DNA from: Pseudomonadota bacterium
GTDB lineage: Bacteria; Myxococcota_A; UBA9042
Reading direction: 5' to 3'
DNA: 36,715 nt
NCBI GenBank assembly: GCA_005792545.1
Contig: SXRM01000058.1
Coordinates: 1-36,715, forward strand
Shown piece after piece: positions 15,154 to 22,644 of this stretch. Under the pieces are notes generated by a model. It was not told the origin of the DNA, did not search any database, and saw only the letters and a program-made list of their open reading frames with translations. The position numbers and the translations under genes are program-made. Each line of letters opens with the position of its first letter. Position 1 is the stretch's first letter.

Positions 15154-16376
15154 ACCCCACGACATCCAACGACGACAATCTGGCGATGTGCCCCACTTCT
15201 GCTCAATGGTTGCAGTGGCTGACCGACCGCGAGGCGGGAGACGTCTTTGAGCGACGGCCGACCTTGCAGACGCACTTGGATGGCTGCGCGCAGTGCAAGG
15301 TCGCTGTCGGCGAGGTGCGGCGTTTTCAGACTTTGCTGCAGCGCGGCAAGGCGCCAGCGCTGTCGCCGGAGCAGCGGCAGAGCCTGGACGAGCGCATTCG
15401 CTTGCAGTCGGGCAACTGGTCGCCGCCGTCGCGGGTGCCAGCGTGGCTGCTGTGGGGGGCTGCTGTGTCGGCTGCTGCGGCCATCGCATTGTTGGTCGCG
15501 CAGCCGTTTGGCGACCGGCATAGCGGTCCGACGTTTGCTGAGTCGGTCAAGGCTGCGACCGTGCCGACCGCCGACAACCCGGGGCCGGGCGTCGCCGTGC
15601 GCGCGGTCGAGGGTGCGGTGGAAATCGCTGGCGCCGACGGTGTGTGGCGGGCGCTGCAGGGCGACGGCGCGCTCAAAATCGGCAACAAGGTGCGCGCCGC
15701 CAAAGGCGGCCGTTTGGTCGCAGTTGGCCGGTTTGAGCTCGCGCTGCAGCCGGGTACCGAACTCGAAGCGCTGGCCATGGGCCCCGGTACGGCATTTGTG
15801 CGAGTCCGCAAGGGCGAGGTGGAGTGCCAGGTCGACAAGCTGCGTCCGGGTCAGCGGTTTGTCGTGATGTTTGGTGCCTTTCGGGCGTCGGTGGTCGGGA
15901 CGCGGTTTGCGGTGCGGCAGGATCCGGCCGGCGCTGGTGGACGGGTGGTTGTGACCGAAGGGGCGGTGCGCGTCGATGCCGCCGACGATCCCGCGGCACC
16001 CAATGCCGAGACCATGACCATGGTGCGCGCCGGTCACCGCTGGCAGCAGGCAAGTGGAGTCATGTCGCTGGAACCCATCCCGACTTCCCAGACCGTCGAG
16101 GCGCCCGCAGCTGCGACGGATGAACCGGCGCAGGTCGAAGTCATCGCCCAGCCCGGCGACGAGGCCGCGCAGGCCGCCAAGGGTGCAGCCCGGCCGGCTG
16201 CTCGTCCCCACGGTGCGGCGGCCGTTGCCGTTCAGCCGCAAGCGCCCTTGGTCAATGTGCAGCAGGGGCCGGTGCTTGGCCCGCGGCAGATCGTCATTGA
16301 GGTGCCGCACCAGACCATGCAGCCGCAGGAAGCGCCGGCTGGTCCCGACGGCGGCGCGCGCGGTGGCAGCAAGTAG
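15150..16376 (+). CDS. Membrane-bound anti-sigma factor with FecR domain
   Basis: This 408-residue protein begins with a cytoplasmic segment holding THLDGCAQC, the H-x3-C-x2-C zinc motif of anti-sigma factors. One membrane helix follows (PAWLLWGAAVSAAAAIALLV, near residue 100), then a periplasmic FecR-type domain (VRAAKGGRLVAVGRFELALQ through ASVVGTRFAVRQD and VTEGAVRV). The C-terminal 100 residues are Ala/Pro/Gln-rich and probably disordered. It is translationally coupled to the ECF sigma gene by an ATGA overlap and should hold the sigma factor at the membrane until a periplasmic signal arrives. No TonB receptor is nearby, so this is not a standard iron-siderophore Fec system. It ends 12 nt from the convergent cytochrome gene. 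Confidence 0.85.
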   Translation: MNPTTSNDDNLAMCPTSAQWLQWLTDREAGDVFERRPTLQTHLDGCAQCKVAVGEVRRFQTLLQRGKAPALSPEQRQSLDERIRLQSGNWSPPSRVPAWLLWGAAVSAAAAIALLVAQPFGDRHSGPTFAESVKAATVPTADNPGPGVAVRAVEGAVEIAGADGVWRALQGDGALKIGNKVRAAKGGRLVAVGRFELALQPGTELEALAMGPGTAFVRVRKGEVECQVDKLRPGQRFVVMFGAFRASVVGTRFAVRQDPAGAGGRVVVTEGAVRVDAADDPAAPNAETMTMVRAGHRWQQASGVMSLEPIPTSQTVEAPAAATDEPAQVEVIAQPGDEAAQAAKGAARPAARPHGAAAVAVQPQAPLVNVQQGPVLGPRQIVIEVPHQTMQPQEAPAGPDGGARGGSK

Positions 16377-16388
16377 TTGCCTTTTGGC

Positions 16389-17480
16389 CTAGCGCGTGAC
16401 CTCGACGCGACCCTGGCCCACGCGCAGCGTCTGCTCGGGCTGACCTGGCCGACCCTTGGCATCGGGCAGCGGCATCTTGTCGTAGTCCAGTGACCACTGC
16501 ACCGTCGCACAAGCCGGCAATTGTACGCTGACCAGCAGCTCTTCGCTGGCCGGAACTCGCGTATCGCTCACCTGTCGCAGCGAAGTGTAGGCGCCGTGGC
16601 GCGGGTCGCGTCCCGACGTCATCGCGAAGGTTCGCGCTAGCGTGCGCTCGATTGCCGACGCCGGCTGGCCGTCGCACCACAGCCGCAGGCGCGCCCGCCG
16701 AAAGATGTCGCCGGTCGGAAAGCCGTGGCCAACTCCAGGTGCCGAGACCGCAGCGGTAACGGTCGTGCCGGCCGCAGCGGCGCTCGCCCGCAATTCCACC
16801 CGCACGGAGCGCTGCATCTGTCCGGTGTCGGCGCCCAAAAAGCGGTGGCTGCGGCCCGGCTTGCCGCTCAACCGCGCTGTCTGCGCCATGTGGCAGTGCT
16901 GGCACGCCTGGCCGAGCCTGGCGGGTTGCGAGCGCGTCCACTCCGCAAAGGTGTCCTGCTGCGGCTGCGGCAACTCAAAGCGCCCATTGTGGTCGCGCTT
17001 GGGCGTACCGAACATCCCAAACTGGTGACAGCCGGCGCAGTAGCCCGCGGAGGCCATCTCTGGCGCGGCTTTGACCCCGTGACCGACACTGCCATCCGGC
17101 CGCTCGCGAACGCCAAAGATCGCGCCGTCGCGGACATGGCACGCAGCGCAGGAGACGCCGTCCTTTGCGAGCTCTTGCGCTGGGCCTTGGGGGTCGCCGT
17201 GGGGAGAATGGCAGTGCCGGCAGCGCGCAACTGGCTCTTGCCGATACGCATTCTGAAAGATCGGGTCGGTCCAGGCCTGAGCGTGCAGCGACTGGCGCCA
17301 CTCCGCTGCGACTTCGGTGTGGCAATTGGCGCAAGTGCGCAGGTGCGCGGGCAGGGCCGTCGGGTCGGCGCGCAACAGGTAGGCTTCGCCTGCGTTGAAC
17401 CAAGCCCGCCCGATGGTCCGAAACGCCTCGGCATTGAGCGCGGGCGCGACAAACGCGAGGGCCAACAGCCAACCGACCAC
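16389..17480 (-). CDS. Pentaheme c-type cytochrome
   Basis: The 363-residue exported protein has five CxxCH haem sites: C50-H54 (CANCH), C87-H91 (CRHCH), C111-H115 (CAACH), C148-H152 (CAGCH) and C193-H197 (CQHCH). These occupy the N-terminal 200 residues. The spacing and the W-x-x-S-x-H segment (EWRQSLHAQAW) resemble cytochrome c554-type multihaem proteins. The C-terminal 160 residues lack haem sites and look like a beta-rich domain. The first residues (GWLLALAFVAPALNA) form a signal peptide. The start is GTG at 17480, 9 nt after the stop of the membrane-protein gene, so the two are co-transcribed. It should carry electrons in the periplasm or at the surface; the partner is not encoded nearby and haem ligation beyond the proximal His cannot be assigned. 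Confidence 0.85.
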   Translation of the reverse strand: MVGWLLALAFVAPALNAEAFRTIGRAWFNAGEAYLLRADPTALPAHLRTCANCHTEVAAEWRQSLHAQAWTDPIFQNAYRQEPVARCRHCHSPHGDPQGPAQELAKDGVSCAACHVRDGAIFGVRERPDGSVGHGVKAAPEMASAGYCAGCHQFGMFGTPKRDHNGRFELPQPQQDTFAEWTRSQPARLGQACQHCHMAQTARLSGKPGRSHRFLGADTGQMQRSVRVELRASAAAAGTTVTAAVSAPGVGHGFPTGDIFRRARLRLWCDGQPASAIERTLARTFAMTSGRDPRHGAYTSLRQVSDTRVPASEELLVSVQLPACATVQWSLDYDKMPLPDAKGRPGQPEQTLRVGQGRVEVTR

Positions 17481-17489
17481 AGAGCGGCC

Positions 17490-18251
17490 TTACGCCTGCG
17501 GTTCCGCGTCGCGGCTGCGGGCAACATCCCAGTACATCAGCGCGCCGGCGATGGTCAGGATCGGGCTCAGTGCGCAGTCGAGCGCCGCGCCCGCCCACAC
17601 CAGCGGCTGCATGTCGGTGGCGCCGCCGACTATGCCAAGCGCGAGACCGGGCACCATTGCGGCCATTCCGGCAGCGAAGGTGACCAAAAACACCTGGCGC
17701 AGCTGACCCTTGGTCCAGGTCTCGCTGCGCGCCATCGCGGTGCTGGCCGTGCGGTCGCCGCCAAACACCACAGCTTCGTCGACCAGCGCGAGCTGCAGCC
17801 CGAAGTACACGCCCGGCACCACAAACAGCAGCAAGCCGACGCCGATCTTGAGGCCGCTCACAAACCGCGCTGCGAAAACGGGTCGCCACAGCGCAAAGAC
17901 ACGGCCAAGCGCCTCGCCGAGCGTTGGCGCCGGCTGGCCCTGGCGGTGCGCGCCCAAGGTCGATAGCACACCCGCCACCGCAAGCGGAGCGACCAGGCCC
18001 GCGCCCATGATGTTGATGCGCAGTTGGCCCCAGTTGGCCTCACCCGCCGCCACCGGATTCGCCTGGGCATACCATTGGGCCAGCGCCGACACCGGGCCGA
18101 GCACCAGCAGGCCGAGGCCGCCGTAGACCAACCAGTTGGCGAAGAACAGGTTCAGCGCTCGGCCCACCAGTTCAACCGGCTGGTCGATGCGCGCCGGGAA
18201 GTCGTTCGCCGGGGCTTCAGTTTTTGGCGGCGCGTAGTAGTCCTGCGGCAT
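17490..18251 (-). CDS. Integral membrane protein of unknown function
   Basis: The 253-residue protein starts with a short, polar Pro-rich cytoplasmic segment (MPQDYYAPPKTEAPANDF). Several membrane helices follow, near residues 36-56 (FFANWLVYGGLGLLVLG), 86-100, 135-158 (KIGVGLLLFVVPGVYFGLQL), 190-212 (VFLVTFAAGMAAMVPGLAL) and 220-243. The segment LALVDEAVVFGGDRTASTAM, with amphipathic arms between helices, recalls YciC/GlpQ-membrane-domain-like proteins, but this is a weak resemblance. It is the first gene of an operon with the pentaheme cytochrome and could anchor or assist it (inference). Its 5' side faces a 410-nt gap containing copies of the dispersed C/G-tract element. Confidence 0.7.
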   Translation of the reverse strand: MPQDYYAPPKTEAPANDFPARIDQPVELVGRALNLFFANWLVYGGLGLLVLGPVSALAQWYAQANPVAAGEANWGQLRINIMGAGLVAPLAVAGVLSTLGAHRQGQPAPTLGEALGRVFALWRPVFAARFVSGLKIGVGLLLFVVPGVYFGLQLALVDEAVVFGGDRTASTAMARSETWTKGQLRQVFLVTFAAGMAAMVPGLALGIVGGATDMQPLVWAGAALDCALSPILTIAGALMYWDVARSRDAEPQA

Positions 18252-18321
18252 TTCGACCTATCCGGCGACCACGGGCGGACGCAACGCCGCGGAGCGTGGC
18301 ACCCAGGCCCGTGCGTGTCAA

Positions 18322-18364
18322 TTCAAGGACTTGAACAGAGGGTGGGATTGTTCAGGTACCTGAA
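18322..18364 (-). promoter_or_regulatory. Dispersed intergenic element, copy C: two palindromes joined by a G-rich tract
   Basis: Two TTCA-N6-TGAA palindromes, TTCAAGGACTTGAA (18322-18335) and TTCAGGTACCTGAA (18351-18364), lie with centres 29 nt apart. Between them, TGAACA-GAGGGTGGGAT-TGTTCA (18332-18354) forms a larger inverted repeat around the G-rich tract. On the minus strand the core reads AATCCCACCCTCTGTTCA, close to the copies at 33862-33904. The symmetry is what a pair of dimeric regulator sites would show. It lies 71 nt upstream of the minus-strand membrane-protein gene. Confidence 0.6.
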
Positions 18365-18420
18365 AACACTTAGAAAATGCCGGCAGCCGCGCTGGACGCA
18401 CTCAGTCGCCCGCCCGAAAG

Positions 18421-18446
18421 AGGGGGGGATTGTTCAGATCCCTGAT
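18421..18446 (-). promoter_or_regulatory. Dispersed intergenic element, copy D
   Basis: A G7 tract is followed by ATTGTTCAGATCCCTGAT, with the near-palindrome TTCA-GATCCC-TGAT at 18433-18446 (last base off consensus). On the minus strand it reads GAACAATCCCCCCCT, matching GAACGATCCCCCCCT at 33861 and 33884. It is the second copy in this gap. Confidence 0.5.
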
Positions 18447-18652
18447 ATGACAGCGAGAACTGGCGGCTCGGCGACCGCCGCCCACCCCAATGTCTGGCAG
18501 GCGCCGTCATCCAACTGAATCCGATTTTGGCGCCGCGCGTCTGCGCAGCCCGGTGGCCCAGCCGGCGCGCGCCTTGACCCCCAGGCCGCGACCTGGGCAA
18601 ATTGCCGGCGCCCGGCGTGCTACGGCGGACAGCGCGGCGGCGGGCCCCGAAC

Positions 18653-18656
18653 GGAG
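18653..18656 (+). promoter_or_regulatory. Ribosome binding site favouring GTG 18662
   Basis: GGAG lies 5 nt before GTG 18662. No comparable site precedes TTG 18602, the longest alternative start. Confidence 0.45.
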
Positions 18657-18661
18657 ACGCG

Positions 18662-19993
18662 GTGGAACTGGACCCCGAACGGATGCGGCTCAAGCGCATC
18701 GAAGAGCAGCTGCAGGCCGAACGCCGCAAGTTTGAAGAAGAGCGGCGACGGTTCGACGAGGAGCGCCGCGCAAGCCAGCCGTTGCCGCCCGGAGCGCAAG
18801 CGCAACCGAGTCCGGTGCCACCAACCGCCGATTCTGGCGCGCAAATGCCGTTGCTGCCTTCAGCGCCGATTCGCCCCCTGGCGACCCCGGCGTCGGCCGG
18901 CATGGGCAACAAGACCGCGATGTTCCTGGGCGGTGCCGGCGCTGTCTTGCTGCTGGGCATCGGTCTGCTGCTTGCCAAATCGCTGTGGTTTCCGCCCCCT
19001 GATGACGGTACTGCCGCCGCGGCGCCGACCGCAGACGCGCTAGCCCCGCCAGTTACTTTGCCACCTTTGCCGGCCGTTGCGGCGCCTGAGCCGGCTGCCG
19101 CGATCGTTGCCACTGCGGTCGCCGCAGCCCAAGTCGCCACGCCAATCGTCGAGCAAGCCACCGTGGCCGTAGTCACGCCGCAGCCGGCCGTGTCCGCACC
19201 GGACGAGTTGCCGGGCCAGCCAACCCCGGTCCTGGATGAGGCCGCCCAGCAGGCAGCCAAGAAGGCCGAGCAAGCTGCGCGCAAGGCCGAAGCGCTGGCC
19301 AAGAAGAAGGCCGCTGAGCGCGCGGCCGCCAAGAAACAGGCTGAGTTGGACAAAGAGGATGCGCGGCGACTTGTCGTGCAGGCGCAGTCAGCGACTTCGA
19401 AGTCGGCCAAGGTCGACTACCTGCGGCGCGCGGTCGGCAAGGACCCGGCCAACGTGCTGTATCCGCAGTTGCTGCGCCAGGCCGAAGCGGAACTGCAGGC
19501 AGAGCAACAAGCGCTGGCGCGCAAGCAGGCAGCAGAGGCAGCCGCCCGCAAAGTCTCGACAGAGCGGCCGCCGCCGCCCTCGGCGACCAACGCCCAAGAA
19601 GCCGCGCGGCTGGCCGAAATGGGCAAGCGCGCAACGTCAAAGGCCGTTAAGGTCATGTACTTGAAGCAGGCGGTGGCTAAAGATCCGCTCAATGTCGTCT
19701 ACAAGCTGTGGCTCAAGCAGGCCGAGCAGGAGTTGGCCGCGGAGAACACGGCGCGCCCCGCGCCGCAGCCAGCGAGTCCGACCCCGCAGCCGGTTCCGGG
19801 GCGGGTGGCGCCTTCCGACGCGCAGGCGGCAGCCAACTACGCCGCCGCTGCTCAGCGCACCGGGTCGCGGACGCTCAAAGTGTTCTACTGGCGGCTGGCT
19901 TCGCAAAAAGACCCAGGCAACGCGTACTACAAAGCCCAGCTCAAGCTAGCAGAGGCGGAGCTTGCGGCCGAGAACGCGGGACGGTCGCGATAG
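18662..19993 (+). CDS. Membrane-anchored protein with N-terminal coiled coil and three ~50-residue repeats
   Basis: GTG 18662, preceded by GGAG at 5 nt, gives 443 residues. The N-terminus is a highly charged coiled coil (LKRIEEQLQAERRKFEEERR) followed by a Pro-rich stretch. One membrane helix comes next (AMFLGGAGAVLLLGIGLLLA), then an Ala/Pro-rich periplasmic linker and an Ala/Lys-rich helix. Three degenerate 50-residue units follow (19361-19510, 19601-19750, 19829-19978). Each has a helix, a T/S-x-S-x-x-x-KV-x-Y segment, KDPxN and Y-x-x-x-L-x-x-AExEL-x-AE; they resemble TPR-like helical pairs. Function is unknown; the topology (coiled coil inside, repeats outside) suggests a scaffold that links cytoplasm and periplasm. 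A longer start at TTG 18602 is possible. Confidence 0.65.
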   Translation: MELDPERMRLKRIEEQLQAERRKFEEERRRFDEERRASQPLPPGAQAQPSPVPPTADSGAQMPLLPSAPIRPLATPASAGMGNKTAMFLGGAGAVLLLGIGLLLAKSLWFPPPDDGTAAAAPTADALAPPVTLPPLPAVAAPEPAAAIVATAVAAAQVATPIVEQATVAVVTPQPAVSAPDELPGQPTPVLDEAAQQAAKKAEQAARKAEALAKKKAAERAAAKKQAELDKEDARRLVVQAQSATSKSAKVDYLRRAVGKDPANVLYPQLLRQAEAELQAEQQALARKQAAEAAARKVSTERPPPPSATNAQEAARLAEMGKRATSKAVKVMYLKQAVAKDPLNVVYKLWLKQAEQELAAENTARPAPQPASPTPQPVPGRVAPSDAQAAANYAAAAQRTGSRTLKVFYWRLASQKDPGNAYYKAQLKLAEAELAAENAGRSR

Positions 19994-20106
19994 CCACGGC
20001 AACGCTCACCGCAGCACACAATTGCGCAAACACCTTGCCAATACCCCGAAAACGCCTAAAATGCCGCCCCCATTTTCCGGCCGGGGTGGTCGGTGCGGTC
20101 GCTGCC

Positions 20107-22644
20107 ATGCGGGTTTTGGTTGGCATTTTGTGCTTTGGCCTCGGGTTGGCCGGCTGCGTCAGCAATTCTTCGGGTCGGCCCAGCCTCGGGTCCGCAGCAA
20201 CCGACGCGACCGCGGACGGCGTCGCCCAGTTGCCCGACGGCGGCACGACAACCGCCGGCGGCGACGTCATCCCTGCAAGTGACACGCCGATTGGCGGCCC
20301 AGATGGCGGCCCAGATGGCGACCAAGACAGCGCAGCGCCAACCGATACCATCCCAAGCGACACCCCTGCAACCGCGGAGACCACCGCAGACACGACCCCG
20401 GCCGGTTGCCAATCGCCGGCGGATTGCGACGACAACGACTACTGCTCGACGGATACTTGCAAGCCCGACGGCACGTGCGCCCATGCGCCAATCGCCAACT
20501 GCGTGCCGCCGCAACTGCCGTGCAACGCCACCAACCCCTGCAAAGCCGGCGTTTGCGACCCCGCGACCAACGCGTGCGCGGTGTGCCTGACCACGGCCGA
20601 TTGCCCCAAAGGCAGCCTGTGCCAGGGCAAACAGTGCAAGCCGGCGCAAGCCTGCAAAAGCGACATCGACTGCAAGGCCACCAAGCAGGTGTGCGGCGCC
20701 GCGACCGGGCTGTGCGTCGATTGCAACTCAGGCCTGGACTGCGCGACCGGCGAAGCGTGCGTGGACAGCAAGTGCGTCGGTGCGGCGCCGTGCAAGTCGA
20801 GCAAGGACTGCCCGGCCGTCTGCAACCAGCCCAAGGGCATCTGCGTCGAGTGCGTCACCGCCGACGACTGCGCGGCCGGCAAGTTCTGCGCTGCGGATGG
20901 CAAGTGCGCGCAGGCCGTATGCCTGGGGCCGGCATGTGGCAGCGCCAACTGGCTGTTCGTGTGCAAGGCCGACGGCAGCGCCTACCAGACCGGCGTGACC
21001 TGCGACGACGGCGAGCCGTGCACCGACAGCGGTTGCTCCGGCAGCAAGGGCTGCCACAAGGTCGACAACGCGGCGCCGTGCAACGACAACAGCGTATGTA
21101 CCGAGGGCGACGCCTGCGCCGGCGGCAAGTGCACTGGCAAGAAACTGGTGTGCGACGACGCCAACCCGTGCACCGACGACCTGTGCGATGCGACTGCAGG
21201 CTGCAAGTACCTCTCGAACACTGGCAAGTGCGACGACAACAGCACCTGTACCCAGAATGACAACTGCACGGGCGGCGCCTGCAAAGGGCAGGGCGTGAAC
21301 TGCGACGACGGCAACCCCTGCACCACCGACGACTGCGACAGCAAGCAGGCGTGTCTGCACTTCAACAACGCCGCGGCCTGCACCGATGGCAACACCTGCA
21401 CCGAAGGCGACGCCTGCAAAGACGGCAAGTGCGGCGCCGGCGCGACCAAGGCGTGCAACGACAGCAACACCTGTACTTCCGACAGCTGCGACCCCAAAGC
21501 CGGCTGCAAATACCTGTTTGTGGCCGCGGGCACGGCGTGCGACGACGGCAGCCAGTGCACCTTCAACGATGCCTGCACGGCCGGCGGCAAGTGCGCCGGC
21601 GCCGGTGGCAACTGCGACGACCAGAACCCGTGTACCGACAACACTTGCGACCCCAAGGGCGGCTGCCTGTTTCCGGCCAACACCTTGCCGTGCGACGACA
21701 AGAACCCTTGCACTGGTGGCGACAAGTGCGGCAATGGCAAATGCCAAGCGGGCGCCGGCGCTCCGTGCGACGACGGCAATCCGTGCACCGACCAGGGCTG
21801 CGACACCGCCAAGGGCGGCTGCTACTTCACCAGCAACACCGCCAAGTGTGAAGATGGCAACGCCTGCACTGCCGGCGACGCCTGCGCCAATGGCAAGTGC
21901 GCCAAGGGCGGCACGCTGCTGTGTGACGACAAGAACGGCTGCACCTCCGACAGCTGTGATGTGGTCAAGGGCTGCGTGTTCCAGGTAGCGGGGGCTTGCG
22001 ACGACGGCGATCCATGCACGACGGACAGCTGCAACCCGGCCAACGGCGCGTGCAATCACGTCGCGGTCGCCAATTGCTGCGCGGCCGGTGCGGTCTTGTA
22101 CAGCCAGTCGTTTGATAGCGGGCCGCCGGTTGAACTTGGCATTACCAACTCAACCGGCTTGGCCAAGAAGGGCTGGCAGGTATGGGAGCCGGCGTACAAA
22201 AGCGTCAGCCCCAAGGGCGTGCTGTACTACGGCGATCCCGCAGTTGCGACCTTCGACTTCGGCAAGTCCGACGGCAAGGCCACGTTCACGCTGGGCAACC
22301 TGCCGCCCAAGGGCAAGCAGTCGGTGGAATTCCAGATGTCGTACGAGGCCGAGAAGTACGTTGACTACGACATGCTGACCGTCAGCTGGGAGGCAACCGG
22401 CAAGTCGGCGCAGACGCTTTGGACCAAAAAGAGCCTGGGCACGTACAACTGCGCTTCGGCCTCGAACACCTACACTTGCGCCAACCTACCGACCGGCTGG
22501 GCCAAAGTGTCGGTCGCGGTGCCGGCGGGTTACACCACCGGCGCCAAGCTGGTGCTGACCTTCGACACCGTAGACAACCAGCACAACAACACCCTCGGCG
22601 TGCTCATCGATGACTTGCAAGTGATTCAGGCGTCGTGCAACTAG
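20107..22644 (+). CDS. Large Cys-rich repeat lipoprotein
   Basis: ATG 20107 opens a lipoprotein signal (MRVLVGILCFGLGLAGC, lipidated C17) and an 845-residue product. A Thr/Asp/Gly-rich spacer (to about residue 98) precedes more than 500 residues of Cys-rich modules. These alternate CDDGNPCT-x3-C-D-type units with C-x-D-x-S/N-x-C-T-x-GDAC-x-x-GKC units. This kind of domain is abundant in myxococcotal surface proteins and usually annotated as hypothetical. The last ~190 residues lack the repeats and look like a beta-sandwich (LYSQSFDSGPPVELGI to VLIDDLQVIQ), as in carbohydrate-binding or MAM-like domains. It should be tethered to a membrane with the Cys modules as a stiff, disulphide-bonded stalk (inference). 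It overlaps the 4-alpha-glucanotransferase start by 10 nt. Confidence 0.8.
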   Translation: MRVLVGILCFGLGLAGCVSNSSGRPSLGSAATDATADGVAQLPDGGTTTAGGDVIPASDTPIGGPDGGPDGDQDSAAPTDTIPSDTPATAETTADTTPAGCQSPADCDDNDYCSTDTCKPDGTCAHAPIANCVPPQLPCNATNPCKAGVCDPATNACAVCLTTADCPKGSLCQGKQCKPAQACKSDIDCKATKQVCGAATGLCVDCNSGLDCATGEACVDSKCVGAAPCKSSKDCPAVCNQPKGICVECVTADDCAAGKFCAADGKCAQAVCLGPACGSANWLFVCKADGSAYQTGVTCDDGEPCTDSGCSGSKGCHKVDNAAPCNDNSVCTEGDACAGGKCTGKKLVCDDANPCTDDLCDATAGCKYLSNTGKCDDNSTCTQNDNCTGGACKGQGVNCDDGNPCTTDDCDSKQACLHFNNAAACTDGNTCTEGDACKDGKCGAGATKACNDSNTCTSDSCDPKAGCKYLFVAAGTACDDGSQCTFNDACTAGGKCAGAGGNCDDQNPCTDNTCDPKGGCLFPANTLPCDDKNPCTGGDKCGNGKCQAGAGAPCDDGNPCTDQGCDTAKGGCYFTSNTAKCEDGNACTAGDACANGKCAKGGTLLCDDKNGCTSDSCDVVKGCVFQVAGACDDGDPCTTDSCNPANGACNHVAVANCCAAGAVLYSQSFDSGPPVELGITNSTGLAKKGWQVWEPAYKSVSPKGVLYYGDPAVATFDFGKSDGKATFTLGNLPPKGKQSVEFQMSYEAEKYVDYDMLTVSWEATGKSAQTLWTKKSLGTYNCASASNTYTCANLPTGWAKVSVAVPAGYTTGAKLVLTFDTVDNQHNNTLGVLIDDLQVIQASCN

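Larger units (their letters stand above)
18252..18661. other. 410-nt divergent intergenic region
   Basis: No convincing gene is seen between the membrane-protein start at 18251 and the chosen start at 18662. An in-frame TTG at 18602 could extend the downstream protein. The region holds two copies of the dispersed element (18322-18364 and 18421-18446), oriented with the C-tract on the minus strand. Nothing else recognisable was found. Confidence 0.6.

Noticed and set aside
14943..16310. 455-codon minus-strand frame opposite the anti-sigma gene
   Set aside because: It mirrors the sigma/anti-sigma genes, has no recognisable motif and is rich in Arg/His as shadow frames are.
19708..20106. N-terminal extension of the Cys-rich lipoprotein frame
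   Set aside because: It runs through the preceding gene in another frame, while ATG 20107 gives a perfect lipobox.
20728..22059. Minus-strand frame opposite the Cys-rich repeats
   Set aside because: Its Ala/Val-rich repetitiveness simply mirrors the repeats on the other strand.
20400..22080. Repetitive DNA that might be taken for a CRISPR or tandem array
   Set aside because: The repeats are degenerate, codon-phased and encode Cys-rich protein modules; there are no constant repeats with unique spacers.
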